Of a stretch of 35,976 nt of DNA, positions 15,769-24,800 are shown one piece after another; position 1 is the stretch's first letter, and each line of letters begins with the position of its first letter. The translations under genes were made by a program, and so were the position numbers. The DNA is taken from positions 1 through 35,976 of the forward strand of contig JAISQA010000026.1 in the NCBI GenBank assembly GCA_031274525.1, given 5' to 3'. The notes below the pieces were generated by a model that did no database searches, was not told the origin of the DNA, and was given only the letters and a program-made list of their open reading frames with translations. Source of the DNA: Candidatus Margulisiibacteriota bacterium. GTDB taxonomy: Bacteria > Margulisbacteria > Termititenacia > Termititenacales > Termititenacaceae.

Positions 15769-16137
15769 ATGCAGACAGCAGGGATGGTTTTGGTGCCGGT
15801 GCTTATCGGTGTGGTCGGGCAGATCCTGCTCAAAAAAGGCATGCTGAGCGTTGGTCAGTTTGATTTTACCGCGGTCAGCGGGCTTCTGCCGCAGTTTATC
15901 CGCGCTTTTCTCAATCCTTACGTTTTTCTGGGTTTTGCTTTTTATTTCCTGTCCTCTTTGTTCTGGATGATCGTCCTGTCCAGAGTCGAGCTTAGCGTGG
16001 CGTATCCCCTGCTCAGTCTGGGTTATGTGTTTGTACTGCTGGCCTCCTGGCTGCTTTTCAGGGAGCCGGTTTCTGCGGCGCGCTGGCTGGGTGTTCTGGT
16101 GATCATCTGCGGGGTTACGCTGGTGTCGCGCAGCTAA
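15769..16137 (+). CDS. Small EamA/SMR-like transporter (ArnE/F-like)
   Basis: 122 residues, four membrane helices. The ORF track starts 39 bases earlier, but AAAGGAG sits nine bases before the ATG at 15769, so that is the likely start. The LVPVLIGVVGQILLKKGM N-terminus, SSLFWMIVLSRVELSVAYPLLSLGYVFVLL and the last helix are typical half-size DMT proteins, including ArnE/ArnF flippases for lipid-linked sugars. The position after the polyprenyl-phosphate transferase supports a lipid-linked sugar flipping role, which is inferred. Confidence 0.75.
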   Translation: MQTAGMVLVPVLIGVVGQILLKKGMLSVGQFDFTAVSGLLPQFIRAFLNPYVFLGFAFYFLSSLFWMIVLSRVELSVAYPLLSLGYVFVLLASWLLFREPVSAARWLGVLVIICGVTLVSRS

Positions 16138-16141
16138 GCTA

Positions 16142-18295
16142 ATGAAGCTGGAACTGCGGCAGGAGTATAATTTTTCAGAGATCATCGCGGAGTTTACGCG
16201 TCTGGGTTACCGGCGGGTGGAGCTGGTCGTAGACCGCGGCGAACTGGCCGTGCGCGGCGGTATTGTGGATATTTTTCCGCAGGGGCATACCACGCCGGTG
16301 CGGCTGGAGTTTTTTGACCGGACGCTGGATTCTATCCGTTCTTTCAATATACTCGATCAGCGTTCTTTGACCAAACTGGATTTTGTCGAAATCCAGCCTT
16401 ATCAGCCGCGGCCGGGGACTCTGGTTCGGGATACGGATTTTCAAGAGACGGAAGATTATCTGCTGCCGGATTTTCAGCCCGGCGATTATATCGTCCATGA
16501 GAATTACGGCATCGCGATCTTTGGCGGCCTGACGTATCTGCAGGAAAGATCCGTGGCCGGCGAGTATTACGAGCTGCAGTTTGCCGGTACGGAAAAAGTT
16601 TATGTGCCGCTGGGCCAGTCGCGGCTGATGCACCGTTACTCAGCCAGCGATCTGAAGCCGGAGCTGACCGTGCTCAGCGCCAAAAATAACGGCTGGGAGA
16701 AGACCAAACAAAAAGCCAGATCCGCAGCTAAAAATATTGCTCTGGAATTATTCAATCTTTACCGCCTGCGCAAGCTGACCCGGGGCTGGCCCTGCCCGGA
16801 AGACACGGAGGAACAGCTGGCGGTGGAAGCGGATTTTCCCTACGAAGCAACCCCTGACCAGCTCAAAGCCATTGCGGCGGTAAAACAGGACATGGAAGCG
16901 GCGTCACCTATGGACCGGCTGGTCTGCGGCGACGTCGGCTTTGGCAAGACGGAAATAGCCCTGCGCGCGGCTTTCAAAATGGCCATGGCCGGCAAGCAGG
17001 CGGCGATGCTGGCGCCGACCACTATTCTGGTCAGCCAGCACTATTACAATTTCAAGGAACGCTTCAAAAAATACGCTTTGAATATCCAGATGCTTTCGCG
17101 TTTTCATACGCCGGCCGAGAACCGCAGAATAATCAAAGACCTGAAAGCCGGACGGACGGATATTGTGATCGGCACGCACCGCCTGTTGCAGCAGGATATC
17201 GGCTTCAAAGATTTGGGGCTTTTGATCGTGGATGAGGAGCAGCGTTTTGGCGTGGAGCATAAAGAATTTATCAAAAAACTAACGGTCAATGTGGACATTC
17301 TGATGCTCTCAGCCACGCCGATCCCGCGCACGCTGTATCTGTCGCTGTCCGGCATGCGTGACATCAGTATTCTGCGCACGCCGCCTAAAGCCCGCCGCGC
17401 GATTAAAACTATGCTGGCTGAATACTCTGACGCGGACTTGCAGCAAGCGGTAGCGCGGGAGCTGGAACGCAGCGGCCAGATATTTATTTTGAATAATGAC
17501 ATCAAGACTTTGCCATACTGGCAGCGCAAGCTCAAGACTCTGGCGCCGGGCGCCAGGACAGTTGTGGCCCACGGCAAAATGCCCAAGGCTCAGCTGGAAA
17601 AAGCGGTCTTGAGTTTTGTCGAGCGGCGGACGGACATAATGCTCTGCACGACGATCATTGAGAACGGCATCGATATTCCCAATGCCAATACGATTATTGT
17701 TTTGAACGCGGATTATTTTGGTCTGGCCCAGCTGCACCAAATCCGCGGCCGGGTGGGACGGAGCGCGGTGCAGGCCTACGCCTGCTTATTCTACAGCCCG
17801 CATAAAATATTGAGCGCTGAAGCGGAAGCCCGCCTGCACTCACTCAAGGAATTTACCATGCTGGGCGCCGGCTACCGGCTGGCCATGAAGGATCTGGAGC
17901 TCCGCGGCGCGGGTAATATTCTGGGTGCCCAGCAGTCCGGTTTTGTTCAGAATGTCGGCTTTACCCTGTACAATAAAATGCTGGAAGAAGCCGCGCGCGA
18001 GGTGCGCGGCGAAACAGTGGAAAAAGAAAAACTGTTTACTCTGCCGGCCGGACAGGAAAATTTTATTCCGGCGGATTATCTGGAGGAAGAAGTTTTGCGT
18101 ATTTCTTTTTACCGCCGGATCATGGACTGCAAATCCGCGCAGGAGGTGGCCCGGATCGAACAGGAATTAAAAGACCGCTTTGGCGAACTGCCGGAACAAT
18201 CTATAAACCTGCTGAACAGTATTAGAGAGCAGTTGCAGCCCCGGCCGCACCAGCCCGGAATACACCGCGTTAGGCGCAGGCATTTTAGGCTTTAA
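16142..18295 (+). CDS. mfd: Transcription-repair coupling factor Mfd, N-terminally short
   Basis: DNA translocase that removes stalled RNA polymerase. 717 residues against about 1100-1150 in typical Mfd. It begins within the UvrB-like part (RRVELVVDRGELAVRGGIVDIFP), has the polymerase-interacting CarD-like domain (PGDYIVHENYGIAIFGGL, about 120-190), and a full motor: Walker A GDVGFGKTEIA (263-273), DEEQ (364-367), LSATPIPRTL, IRGRVGRS and the TRG region ELRGAGNILGAQQSG. The TRCF domain is mostly there (FIPADYLEEEVLRISFYRR, ELKDRFGELPE) but ends early in an Arg-rich tail. The UvrA-binding domain (D2) is missing. The ATG is four bases after the previous stop without a ribosome site; it is probably coupled. 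Confidence 0.85.
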   Translation: MKLELRQEYNFSEIIAEFTRLGYRRVELVVDRGELAVRGGIVDIFPQGHTTPVRLEFFDRTLDSIRSFNILDQRSLTKLDFVEIQPYQPRPGTLVRDTDFQETEDYLLPDFQPGDYIVHENYGIAIFGGLTYLQERSVAGEYYELQFAGTEKVYVPLGQSRLMHRYSASDLKPELTVLSAKNNGWEKTKQKARSAAKNIALELFNLYRLRKLTRGWPCPEDTEEQLAVEADFPYEATPDQLKAIAAVKQDMEAASPMDRLVCGDVGFGKTEIALRAAFKMAMAGKQAAMLAPTTILVSQHYYNFKERFKKYALNIQMLSRFHTPAENRRIIKDLKAGRTDIVIGTHRLLQQDIGFKDLGLLIVDEEQRFGVEHKEFIKKLTVNVDILMLSATPIPRTLYLSLSGMRDISILRTPPKARRAIKTMLAEYSDADLQQAVARELERSGQIFILNNDIKTLPYWQRKLKTLAPGARTVVAHGKMPKAQLEKAVLSFVERRTDIMLCTTIIENGIDIPNANTIIVLNADYFGLAQLHQIRGRVGRSAVQAYACLFYSPHKILSAEAEARLHSLKEFTMLGAGYRLAMKDLELRGAGNILGAQQSGFVQNVGFTLYNKMLEEAAREVRGETVEKEKLFTLPAGQENFIPADYLEEEVLRISFYRRIMDCKSAQEVARIEQELKDRFGELPEQSINLLNSIREQLQPRPHQPGIHRVRRRHFRL

Positions 18296-18435
18296 TTGGG
18301 GGCGCTGTCGGATAGTATTTCAATAGTCGGGATCATTAAAGATTCATCTACATGGCTGGCTAGAGTGTCTTTGCCCGGCGATACAAATAAGCTCAGGATC
18401 AAACAGGTAAGAGAAATAATAAGTATGGTTTTCAT
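18292..18435 (-). CDS. 47-aa exported peptide, antisense to the mfd end
   Basis: The minus-strand ATG at 18435 has AGAGGGG seven to eight bases upstream and opens a signal-peptide-like start (MKTILIISLTCLILSLFVSP) followed by 27 polar residues ending in SDSAPN. Its TAA overlaps the mfd TAA by a few bases, tail to tail. It is too short for the ORF track, which instead shows a shadow on the other strand. No family recognised. It could be a small secreted or membrane peptide. Confidence 0.5.
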   Translation of the reverse strand: MKTILIISLTCLILSLFVSPGKDTLASHVDESLMIPTIEILSDSAPN

Positions 18436-18561
18436 AACCGGCCCCTCTGGAATAATGTCTCATAAAAAAAACCGATTGTCACATTGATAGTTTATGGTGA
18501 GTTATACTCGAAATATTCTGTTTTAATTGTTTCTGTTCTATCTTTTCGTTCGTGAAAAAGA

Positions 18562-18580
18562 GAATACCGGTAGGGTATTC
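18562..18580. other. Hairpin between mfd and dprA
   Basis: GAATACC-GGTAG-GGTATTC, a perfect 7-bp stem, in the gap beside the dispersed repeat at 18596. A terminator or repeat remnant is possible; there is no clear T run. Confidence 0.35.
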
Positions 18581-18595
18581 GTTCCGCTGCCAAAA

Positions 18596-18618
18596 GAAAG
18601 GGACAGGTGAAATATCCC
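18596..18618 (+). repeat. Dispersed GAAAGKGACAGGT repeat copy
   Basis: GAAAGGGACAGGTGAAATAT followed by CCC, with GTCC a few bases on that could pair with GGAC. Located downstream of dprA. Confidence 0.65.
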
Positions 18619-18661
18619 ATAAAGTCCGGAGCTACTGCTGCAAGGATTTGTTGTTTTGATT

Positions 18662-19720
18662 TCATATTCTGATAACTTGTTTGCCCGGCAGGATGCTGAT
18701 CAGGCCTTTTATTTCCATTTGCAGCAGGGTTTTGCTTAAATGACCAAATTCAAAATTTTCTAAAAGCGTGTCCATGGCGATTGTGCCGTCCGCGGGGATC
18801 CGCGCATAGATCTGGTCTTCCTGCGCGGTCAGGGTATATACCGGCCGGGGAAAATCCAGACTTAACTGGCTGCCGCCGAGTTCCAGACAGAGCTGATTGA
18901 GGTCATAGATCGGCCGGGCGCCCTGCGCGATGAGCCAGTTCGGTCCCTCGGCCAGCGGATTGCCCAGCTGGCCGGGCAGGGCATAGACCTCGCGGTTTTG
19001 TTCCAGCGCGATCTTGCCGGAGATCAGCGCGCCGCTGGTGAGCCGTCCCTCGATGACGAATACCGCGCGGCTCAAACCGGTGATGATACGGTTGCGTCTG
19101 GGAAAAGACCATCTGGTGTACGGTGCCCCGGGCGGGTATTCGGAGAGGATAGCGCCTTCTTTTATAATGCGCTCATAGAGCTCTTGATTGTCCGCCGGAT
19201 AACAATTGTCCACCGGCGTGCCCAGCACGGCGATTGTGGGCAGGCTTGTTTCCAGCGCCGCCTGATGCGCGGCTGTGTCGATGCCCAGCGCCATGCCGCT
19301 GACGATAGTATTCCGGCCCAGCGCGCGGACAATATCCGCCGTGGCCTGCCGGCCGTAGCTGTCCGGGTGTCTGGTGCCGACGACCGCGAGGCCGGAACAC
19401 CCCGCGAGGCCCAGCGCGCCTTTTTTGTACAGAACCAGCGGCGGATCATAGATCTCTTTGAGCAGAGCCGGATATTCCGGCGCGTAATAATCCAGCGCAG
19501 TGATGTTTTTTAGCCGCAGGCGGTCTTGATAGGTGGCGGGCGCAAAAGTATCCCGAAAGCGCAGTATCTCCTCGCTGCGCGGCGGCTTGAGGCGCAATTG
19601 CTGCAAATCCTGCGCGGTAAAGGACGTCCAGACCTGCTCAGGAGAATACTTTTTGAGAAGAATTTGCAGACGGGCAAAGTCCAGATCGGAAAAAAAAGAA
19701 AAGCCCAGCAGCGGGGACAT
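18662..19720 (-). CDS. dprA: DNA-processing protein DprA
   Basis: Loads RecA on incoming single-stranded DNA during natural transformation. 352 residues from the ATG at 19720, which has GAGGAAGGAA four bases upstream; the track's longer start lacks this. N-terminal SAM-like helical part, then the extended Rossmann fold: LAVVGTRHPDSYG, IVSGMALGIDTAAHQAAL, VLGTPVDNCYPADNQELY, SEYPPG, FPRRNRIITGLS and TSGALISGKIALEQNREVYALPG. The C-terminal winged-helix part is present (IAMDTLLENFEFGHLSKTLLQMEIKGLI). All usual motifs are intact, so the organism may take up DNA or use DprA in other recombination. Confidence 0.93.
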   Translation of the reverse strand: MSPLLGFSFFSDLDFARLQILLKKYSPEQVWTSFTAQDLQQLRLKPPRSEEILRFRDTFAPATYQDRLRLKNITALDYYAPEYPALLKEIYDPPLVLYKKGALGLAGCSGLAVVGTRHPDSYGRQATADIVRALGRNTIVSGMALGIDTAAHQAALETSLPTIAVLGTPVDNCYPADNQELYERIIKEGAILSEYPPGAPYTRWSFPRRNRIITGLSRAVFVIEGRLTSGALISGKIALEQNREVYALPGQLGNPLAEGPNWLIAQGARPIYDLNQLCLELGGSQLSLDFPRPVYTLTAQEDQIYARIPADGTIAMDTLLENFEFGHLSKTLLQMEIKGLISILPGKQVIRI

Positions 19721-19760
19721 AATTGTTCCTTCCTCACTGCTCCAGCCTAGTTTAGGGCAT

Positions 19761-20042
19761 TTATCGGGGTTTTTCAACCGCCGGCACGGCGGACTTTCCG
19801 CGGCAACCCCGGAATTTTTTCAGCCAGACCAGCAGTTCCTGACGCCGGGCCACTGCTTCCGCCCCGCCAATCAGCAGGCCAATCCACCAGGTTATTTGAC
19901 CGAACAAAATCCAGCCGGTCAGGAGCACTCCTTTTATTTTCAGACTAAAAGGCAAAAACGGAGTGACGATAATAACCAGCGGCGGGTTGCCGAGCAGAGA
20001 AATTAACATAAAAAAGACCGCAAGTTTCAGGCGCCGGCTCAT
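19761..20042 (-). CDS. Small two-helix membrane protein
   Basis: 93 residues. Two hydrophobic segments (LAVFFMLISLLGNPPLVIIVTPFLP and GVLLTGWILFGQITWWIGLLIGG) followed by a basic tail (ARRQELLVWLKKFRG). It resembles the short transporter-suffix-type membrane proteins, from memory and without certainty. A TATAAT on the minus strand ends seven bases before the ATG, so the message should be leaderless; there is no ribosome site. It lies 40 bases upstream of dprA and probably shares its transcript. Confidence 0.6.
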   Translation of the reverse strand: MSRRLKLAVFFMLISLLGNPPLVIIVTPFLPFSLKIKGVLLTGWILFGQITWWIGLLIGGAEAVARRQELLVWLKKFRGCRGKSAVPAVEKPR

Positions 20043-20049
20043 AGGCGGA

Positions 20050-20055
20050 ATTATA
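20050..20055 (-). promoter_or_regulatory. -10 box giving a leaderless start (small membrane protein, dprA)
   Basis: TATAAT on the minus strand with exactly seven bases to the ATG at 20042. Initiation about seven bases downstream would fall at or next to the start codon. The -35 is weak. Confidence 0.5.
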
Positions 20056-20092
20056 GCGGAATTTTCCGGTTTCGGATATTTGCGGTAAAGGC

Positions 20093-20124
20093 TTGACTTT
20101 TATTTTGGCAGATTGGTATATAAT
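20093..20124 (+). promoter_or_regulatory. pyrK promoter, probably leaderless
   Basis: TTGACT (20093..20098), then TATATAAT (20117..20124). The -10 ends seven bases before the ATG at 20132, so the transcript should begin at or next to the start codon. The spacer is 18 to TATATA or 20 to TATAAT. It is divergent from the dprA-side promoter. Confidence 0.6.
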
Positions 20125-20131
20125 GAGGACA

Positions 20132-20872
20132 ATGAAAAAACTGGCGTCTGCTTCGGTCATTTCCGTCAAACCGCTTTCACCCGCCTGTATATTACTGACT
20201 GTCGAGACTGGCGATACCGCCGGGATTGCCGCCGGACAGTTTGCCAGCATCAGCATACCCGGCGTGTATCTGCGCCGGCCATTCTCGGTGCACGACGCGG
20301 ACGGCGCGGTCTTGAGCTTTTTGGTCAAACTGGCGGGCAAGGGCACCCGGGCACTGGCCGGACTCCGGCCGGCGGATAAAATATCGATTATTTATCCGCT
20401 GGGGCGGGGTTTTCAGCTGAGCGCTAAACCGGCGGTGCTGGTCGGCGGCGGCGCGGGCATGGCCCCGCTGCTCCTGCTGGCCAAACAATTACAAAACCGC
20501 GGTATCCGGCCGACGGTGGTGCTGGGCGGCCGTACCGGCTCCGATATTGTCCGGCTGGCGGAGTTTGCCAGATACGCGGAAATTAAGATCACGACCGAAG
20601 ACGGCAGTCTGGGCGTGCAGGGTTTGGTGACCGGGGAATTGAAAGCGTTGTCCGCGGACACCGCAGTCTATGCCTGCGGGCCGGAGCCTATGCTGAAAGC
20701 CCTGCACGGTCTGGCCCAAATAAAAAAGTTCTCCCTGCAATTGTCTCTGGAAGCCCTGATGGGCTGCGGCCTTGGCGCGTGTCTCTGCTGCGTGACCGAT
20801 ACCCGGACTGACGGCCGGGTCTGTGTCTGCACGGAGGGGCCGGTTTTTCGCGCGGAGGATTTGCCGTGGTAG
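20132..20872 (+). CDS. pyrK: Dihydroorotate dehydrogenase electron-transfer subunit PyrK
   Basis: FAD and [2Fe-2S] subunit that passes electrons from PyrD to NAD+ in pyrimidine synthesis. 246 residues from ATG 20132 (an ATG three codons earlier overlaps the -10). FAD domain with YLRRPFSVHDAD, NAD-binding domain with LVGGGAGMAPLLLLAKQL, and CGPEPMLKAL. The C-terminal cluster ligands appear in MGCGLGACLCCVTD...CVCTEGPVF. Its end overlaps the start of pyrD by seven bases, so the two subunits are made together. This marks the class 1B, NAD-linked enzyme. Confidence 0.94.
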   Translation: MKKLASASVISVKPLSPACILLTVETGDTAGIAAGQFASISIPGVYLRRPFSVHDADGAVLSFLVKLAGKGTRALAGLRPADKISIIYPLGRGFQLSAKPAVLVGGGAGMAPLLLLAKQLQNRGIRPTVVLGGRTGSDIVRLAEFARYAEIKITTEDGSLGVQGLVTGELKALSADTAVYACGPEPMLKALHGLAQIKKFSLQLSLEALMGCGLGACLCCVTDTRTDGRVCVCTEGPVFRAEDLPW

Positions 20873-21777
20873 ATCTAAGCGTCAATATCGCCGGTCTGCG
20901 GCTCAAAAATCCGGTCATTACCGCGTCCGGCACTTACGGCTATGGCGGGGAGTTTGCAGATTTTCTGGATCTTAACCGGCTCGGCGCGCTGACTATCAAA
21001 GGCGTTACGGCCAGACCCAGACAGGGCAATCCGCCGCCGCGTCTGGCGGAGACTCCGGCCGGTCTGCTTAATGCGGTCGGCCTGCAGAATCAGGGCGTGG
21101 ATTATCTAATCAAAGAATACCTGCCCCGCCTGGCCAAACTCACCGTGCCGGTTATCGTCAATGTAGACGGTGATGATCCGGAGGAATACGCCGCGGTCAT
21201 CAAAAAACTGTGCGGGCAAAAAGCCGTGGCGGCGATAGAGTTGAATATTTCCTGTCCCAATGTCCGCAAAGGCGGCATGGTTTACGGCGTCGATCCGCGG
21301 CTGGCCGCGGAGCTGACCGCGCTGGTCAAGCCGCTGTGCGACAAGCCGCTCATTGTAAAGCTCACTCCCAATGTCACGGACATCGCGGTTATCGCGCGCG
21401 CGGTCGAAGCCGCCGGTGCGGATGCCGTGTCGCTCATCAATACCCTGCTCGGTATGGCCGTCGATGTGGAGACGCAGCGGCCCCGGCTCTCGACGATCAC
21501 CGGCGGACTTTCCGGCGCGGCGGTCAAGCCGGTCGCCCTGCGTATGGTCTGGCAGGCGGCCAGAGCGGTCAAAATACCGGTTATCGGAATGGGCGGCATT
21601 AGCTGCTGGCAGGATGCGGTGGAATTTTTGCTGGCCGGAGCCTCGGCGGTGGCGGTCGGCACGGCCAATTTTCAAAATCCGCTGGTCACTCTGGAGATCA
21701 TTGACGGCCTGACCGGCTATCTGAAGCGCAGGGGACTGTCCAGGGTGACGGAACTGGTCGGCGGGCTGCTGGTTTGA
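20866..21777 (+). CDS. pyrD: Dihydroorotate dehydrogenase catalytic subunit (class 1B)
   Basis: Oxidises dihydroorotate to orotate with FMN, the fourth step of UMP synthesis. 303 residues. GTG start overlapping pyrK, with GGAGG seven bases upstream. Motifs: NPVITASGTYGYG, KGVTARPRQGNPPPRLAET, LQNQGVD, the active-site C130 in ELNISCPNV, VKLTPNV, SLINTLLGM and IPVIGMGGI with the FMN-phosphate loop VGTANF. The cysteine base, in place of the serine of class 2 enzymes, and the PyrK partner agree. Confidence 0.95.
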   Translation: MVDLSVNIAGLRLKNPVITASGTYGYGGEFADFLDLNRLGALTIKGVTARPRQGNPPPRLAETPAGLLNAVGLQNQGVDYLIKEYLPRLAKLTVPVIVNVDGDDPEEYAAVIKKLCGQKAVAAIELNISCPNVRKGGMVYGVDPRLAAELTALVKPLCDKPLIVKLTPNVTDIAVIARAVEAAGADAVSLINTLLGMAVDVETQRPRLSTITGGLSGAAVKPVALRMVWQAARAVKIPVIGMGGISCWQDAVEFLLAGASAVAVGTANFQNPLVTLEIIDGLTGYLKRRGLSRVTELVGGLLV

Positions 21778-21801
21778 GCAGGCGCGCATTATCCGCGATT
21801 A

Positions 21802-21810
21802 TGTTAAAAT
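21802..21810 (+). promoter_or_regulatory. Extended -10 promoter for the giant secreted protein
   Basis: TGTTAAAAT, 20 bases before the GTG start at 21831, with GAGGAG in between. Confidence 0.55.
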
Positions 21811-21830
21811 TTTCTCTTGAGGAGTGTCCG

Positions 21831-24800
21831 GTGCGCAGGTTTGTGGCGATCCTTACTATATTATTGACTGTGTCCTTTGCCGCGGATGTTTCCGCGGTTT
21901 TGGCGCAGGCGGGTCTGGCCTCGCGCAATGTCCTCAGCGTGCAGATCGCGGAGAACGGCGCGGATACTCTGCTCGCTGTCTGGCTGCAGCAAGGCGAGGT
22001 CATGGCACGGGCCTGCACGCTGTCCAGCGGCAAATGGGGCGCTCTGGAAAAAATCAGCGCCGCGGCTAATGCAAAGCTGAACACGCAGCCGGGCGCCTGC
22101 CAGGATCTGGCCGCCGCGGTCGACGCGCAGGGTCAGCTGCATCTGGTCTGGACCAATGGCCGGCAGCTGCTGCACCGCATCCGTACCAATGGCGTCTGGC
22201 TGAATGTGATCAGCCGTCTGTCCGACAATTACGCGCCAGCCCCCGGTTTCCCGGCGGTGACTGCGCAGCCCGGCCGGGTAAATATTACCCATATGGAAGA
22301 TGGCCTGCTGGTGACCGATCAGTACGATACCGGGACCCAGACCTGGGCGGAAAGAACGCGCGTGGCCCCGTCAGCGGCGCCTGTCCCGGCCGCCAGCAGC
22401 GCCGTCCCCGTACCGCCGGTCAGCTCCAATCAGACCGGCCCGGAACTGGAACTGACCGGCATAGAAGAAGATTCGCTTTATCTTTACAGTCCGCAGCCGG
22501 CGGTTTTGTATTACAGCGGCCTGCTGGAAGAGCCCGGAAGTTTTCTGATCCGCGGCCGGGTGAAGGATACCGGCGGCGGCATTGTCCGGCTTACTTTTTC
22601 GCCGGCGCTGGGCGACGCGCCGTTGCCCCTGACGGATTTTCGTAATGGCGAATGGTCGGTGCGCTATACGATCAAGTCCACGGATGAACCGGCCACGCTC
22701 ACGATCACGGCTTATGACAATGCCGGGCAATCTACCGCCAGACAGATCGCAGTTATCAAGGACACTCTGCCGCCCGACCCGCCGTCCTGGGTCAGGATCT
22801 GGCCGGACAAAGCCGGTGTGGACTATGCGGACGGACTGGACAAACTCGCCAGCGACCGGCAGGTGGTCGTGACCTGGACGGACGGTCAGGACAATGAGTC
22901 CGGCGTCCGTTATCATGTGCTGGGCACCAGCCCCCGGTGGTGGCAGAACAGCGAGCGCCAGAGCGGCGATACAGCGGAGGCGCAGGAAGGCGAGAATACT
23001 TTTTATGTTTTTGCCGTGGATAATGTCGGCAATGTTTCTCTGCCCGGCACCGACCGCGTATATGTGGATTCCACCCCGCCGGAAAAACCGATCTTGTTCG
23101 GCGCGGTGACCTCGGCGGATTATTTTTACGGTTCCTGCGCTGCGGATGTCGGGGTCATGCTGCTCAACGGCCGGCCGGATGCCGCGCTGGAAATTATCTC
23201 CAGCGGTAACTGGCGCTACAAACATGATCTGCGCGACGGCCAGCGGCTGGCGGTGCGCCTGCAGGCTCTGGACAGACTAAAAAACAAAAGTCCGGCCGCG
23301 GAGTTTGTTCTGGAAGTTGACCGCACGCCGCCGCGGATTTTCTATGCCGAGCATAATGCCGACGGCCGGGCCCTGCGGGTCAAAGATAAATTGCTCGTCA
23401 CGGCTAAAGGCGAAGCTAATTGCCAGGCGGTTTTTCGGATCGACGGCGTTACCGCCGATATCCCGCTGACAGACACCGGCACGGCTGGCGATGCGCGGGC
23501 GCGCGACAATGTATATACAGGTGTATATACATTTACTTCAGATCAATATCAGGGACAGCGGGAGGTCGTGGTGACTTTCTATGACCGCGTGGGTAACTCC
23601 GCCGAGCAGAAAACCTTGCGGCCGCTGCTGGTGGAGCCCTGGGCGGAATTGAGCGTCGATACGTTCGAAGACCGCGGCGATCTTTACCCCTGGAAAAATC
23701 ACCTCAAAGCCCGCAATATCAATGCGCCGGAAAGCGCCGCGGAGCTGGTACAGGCGCCGGAAGGCCGCGGAGTTTTGCGCGTGGATTATGATCTGAACGG
23801 GCAGCAGACCTGGGCGGGCCTGTCCTCGCGCGAATTTCCGCCGCGCAATTATTACGGCCGCCGCCCGGCCCTGCAGTTCTGGCTCAAAGGCTCCGGCTCG
23901 CCGCAGGCCAGACTGGTGATTCAGCTTTTGCCCAAAGGCGCGCGCAATCTGGGCCTGCATAATTATCAGAATGATTTTACTTATTCCGCGCCGCTGGACG
24001 GGACGGAGTGGCAGAAATATTCCGTGCTGCTTCCCGAACAGCAGCTGGCCGGTCTGGAACAGACGGTCAGATACGCGGTCTATGTTTACAGCCCGGAGCA
24101 GGCTGACCGGGGTGTTTTTTATCTGGACGATTTAAAAATGACTTACCAGCCTCCGCCGGCCGGGCCGGTTAATTACCCGCCGCCACTGGCGACACGCAAT
24201 GCCGCGCTGATCGTAATCCCGCCTGATTTGCCGGCCGCGCCAGCCGCCGAACCCGAACCGGAGCCGCTCGCGGCCTCTCCGGGCGGCGCCATTAACGCGC
24301 CCTATCTGAGTCTGGAGCTGGCTCCGCCGGTGCTGACCCGCGGCCGGCGGCAGACACTCAAAGCCTTTATTCCGCCGGGGATGTCCGTAGACCGGGTCTA
24401 TGCGGTCTGGGGGCGGATCAATCAAAAGCTGCAGACGACCCGGCTGCGGCCGGTCGGCGGCAATGTATTCAAAGGCGAATACGCCGTGCCTGCGGATCTG
24501 CAGACCGGCGAACAGCAGGGCGCGGTTTTTGTGCAGACCAGAGACGGCCAGCTTTACAAAAAACCTTTCTATTATAGAGTTCTGCCGGCGGGCCGCAGCG
24601 CGCCAGCCGAACAAATCACGGCACAGTTTTTTCCGCAGCCGCTGGTGCGCGGCAAAGATATTCGCGCGCGGGTCAATGTGCCGCCGTCTGTCCAAACCAC
24701 TCAGGTTGTGTTATTCTTGAGTCAGGATCAGAGTAAAGTTTTTTCGGTGCCGCTGAACAGGGACAAAAGTCTTTCAACCAGCGCGCAGGAGATCTGGCAG

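Noticed and set aside
18296-18487. 63-aa plus-strand ORF after mfd
   Set aside because: It lacks a ribosome site and is better explained as the reverse of the 47-aa exported peptide gene.
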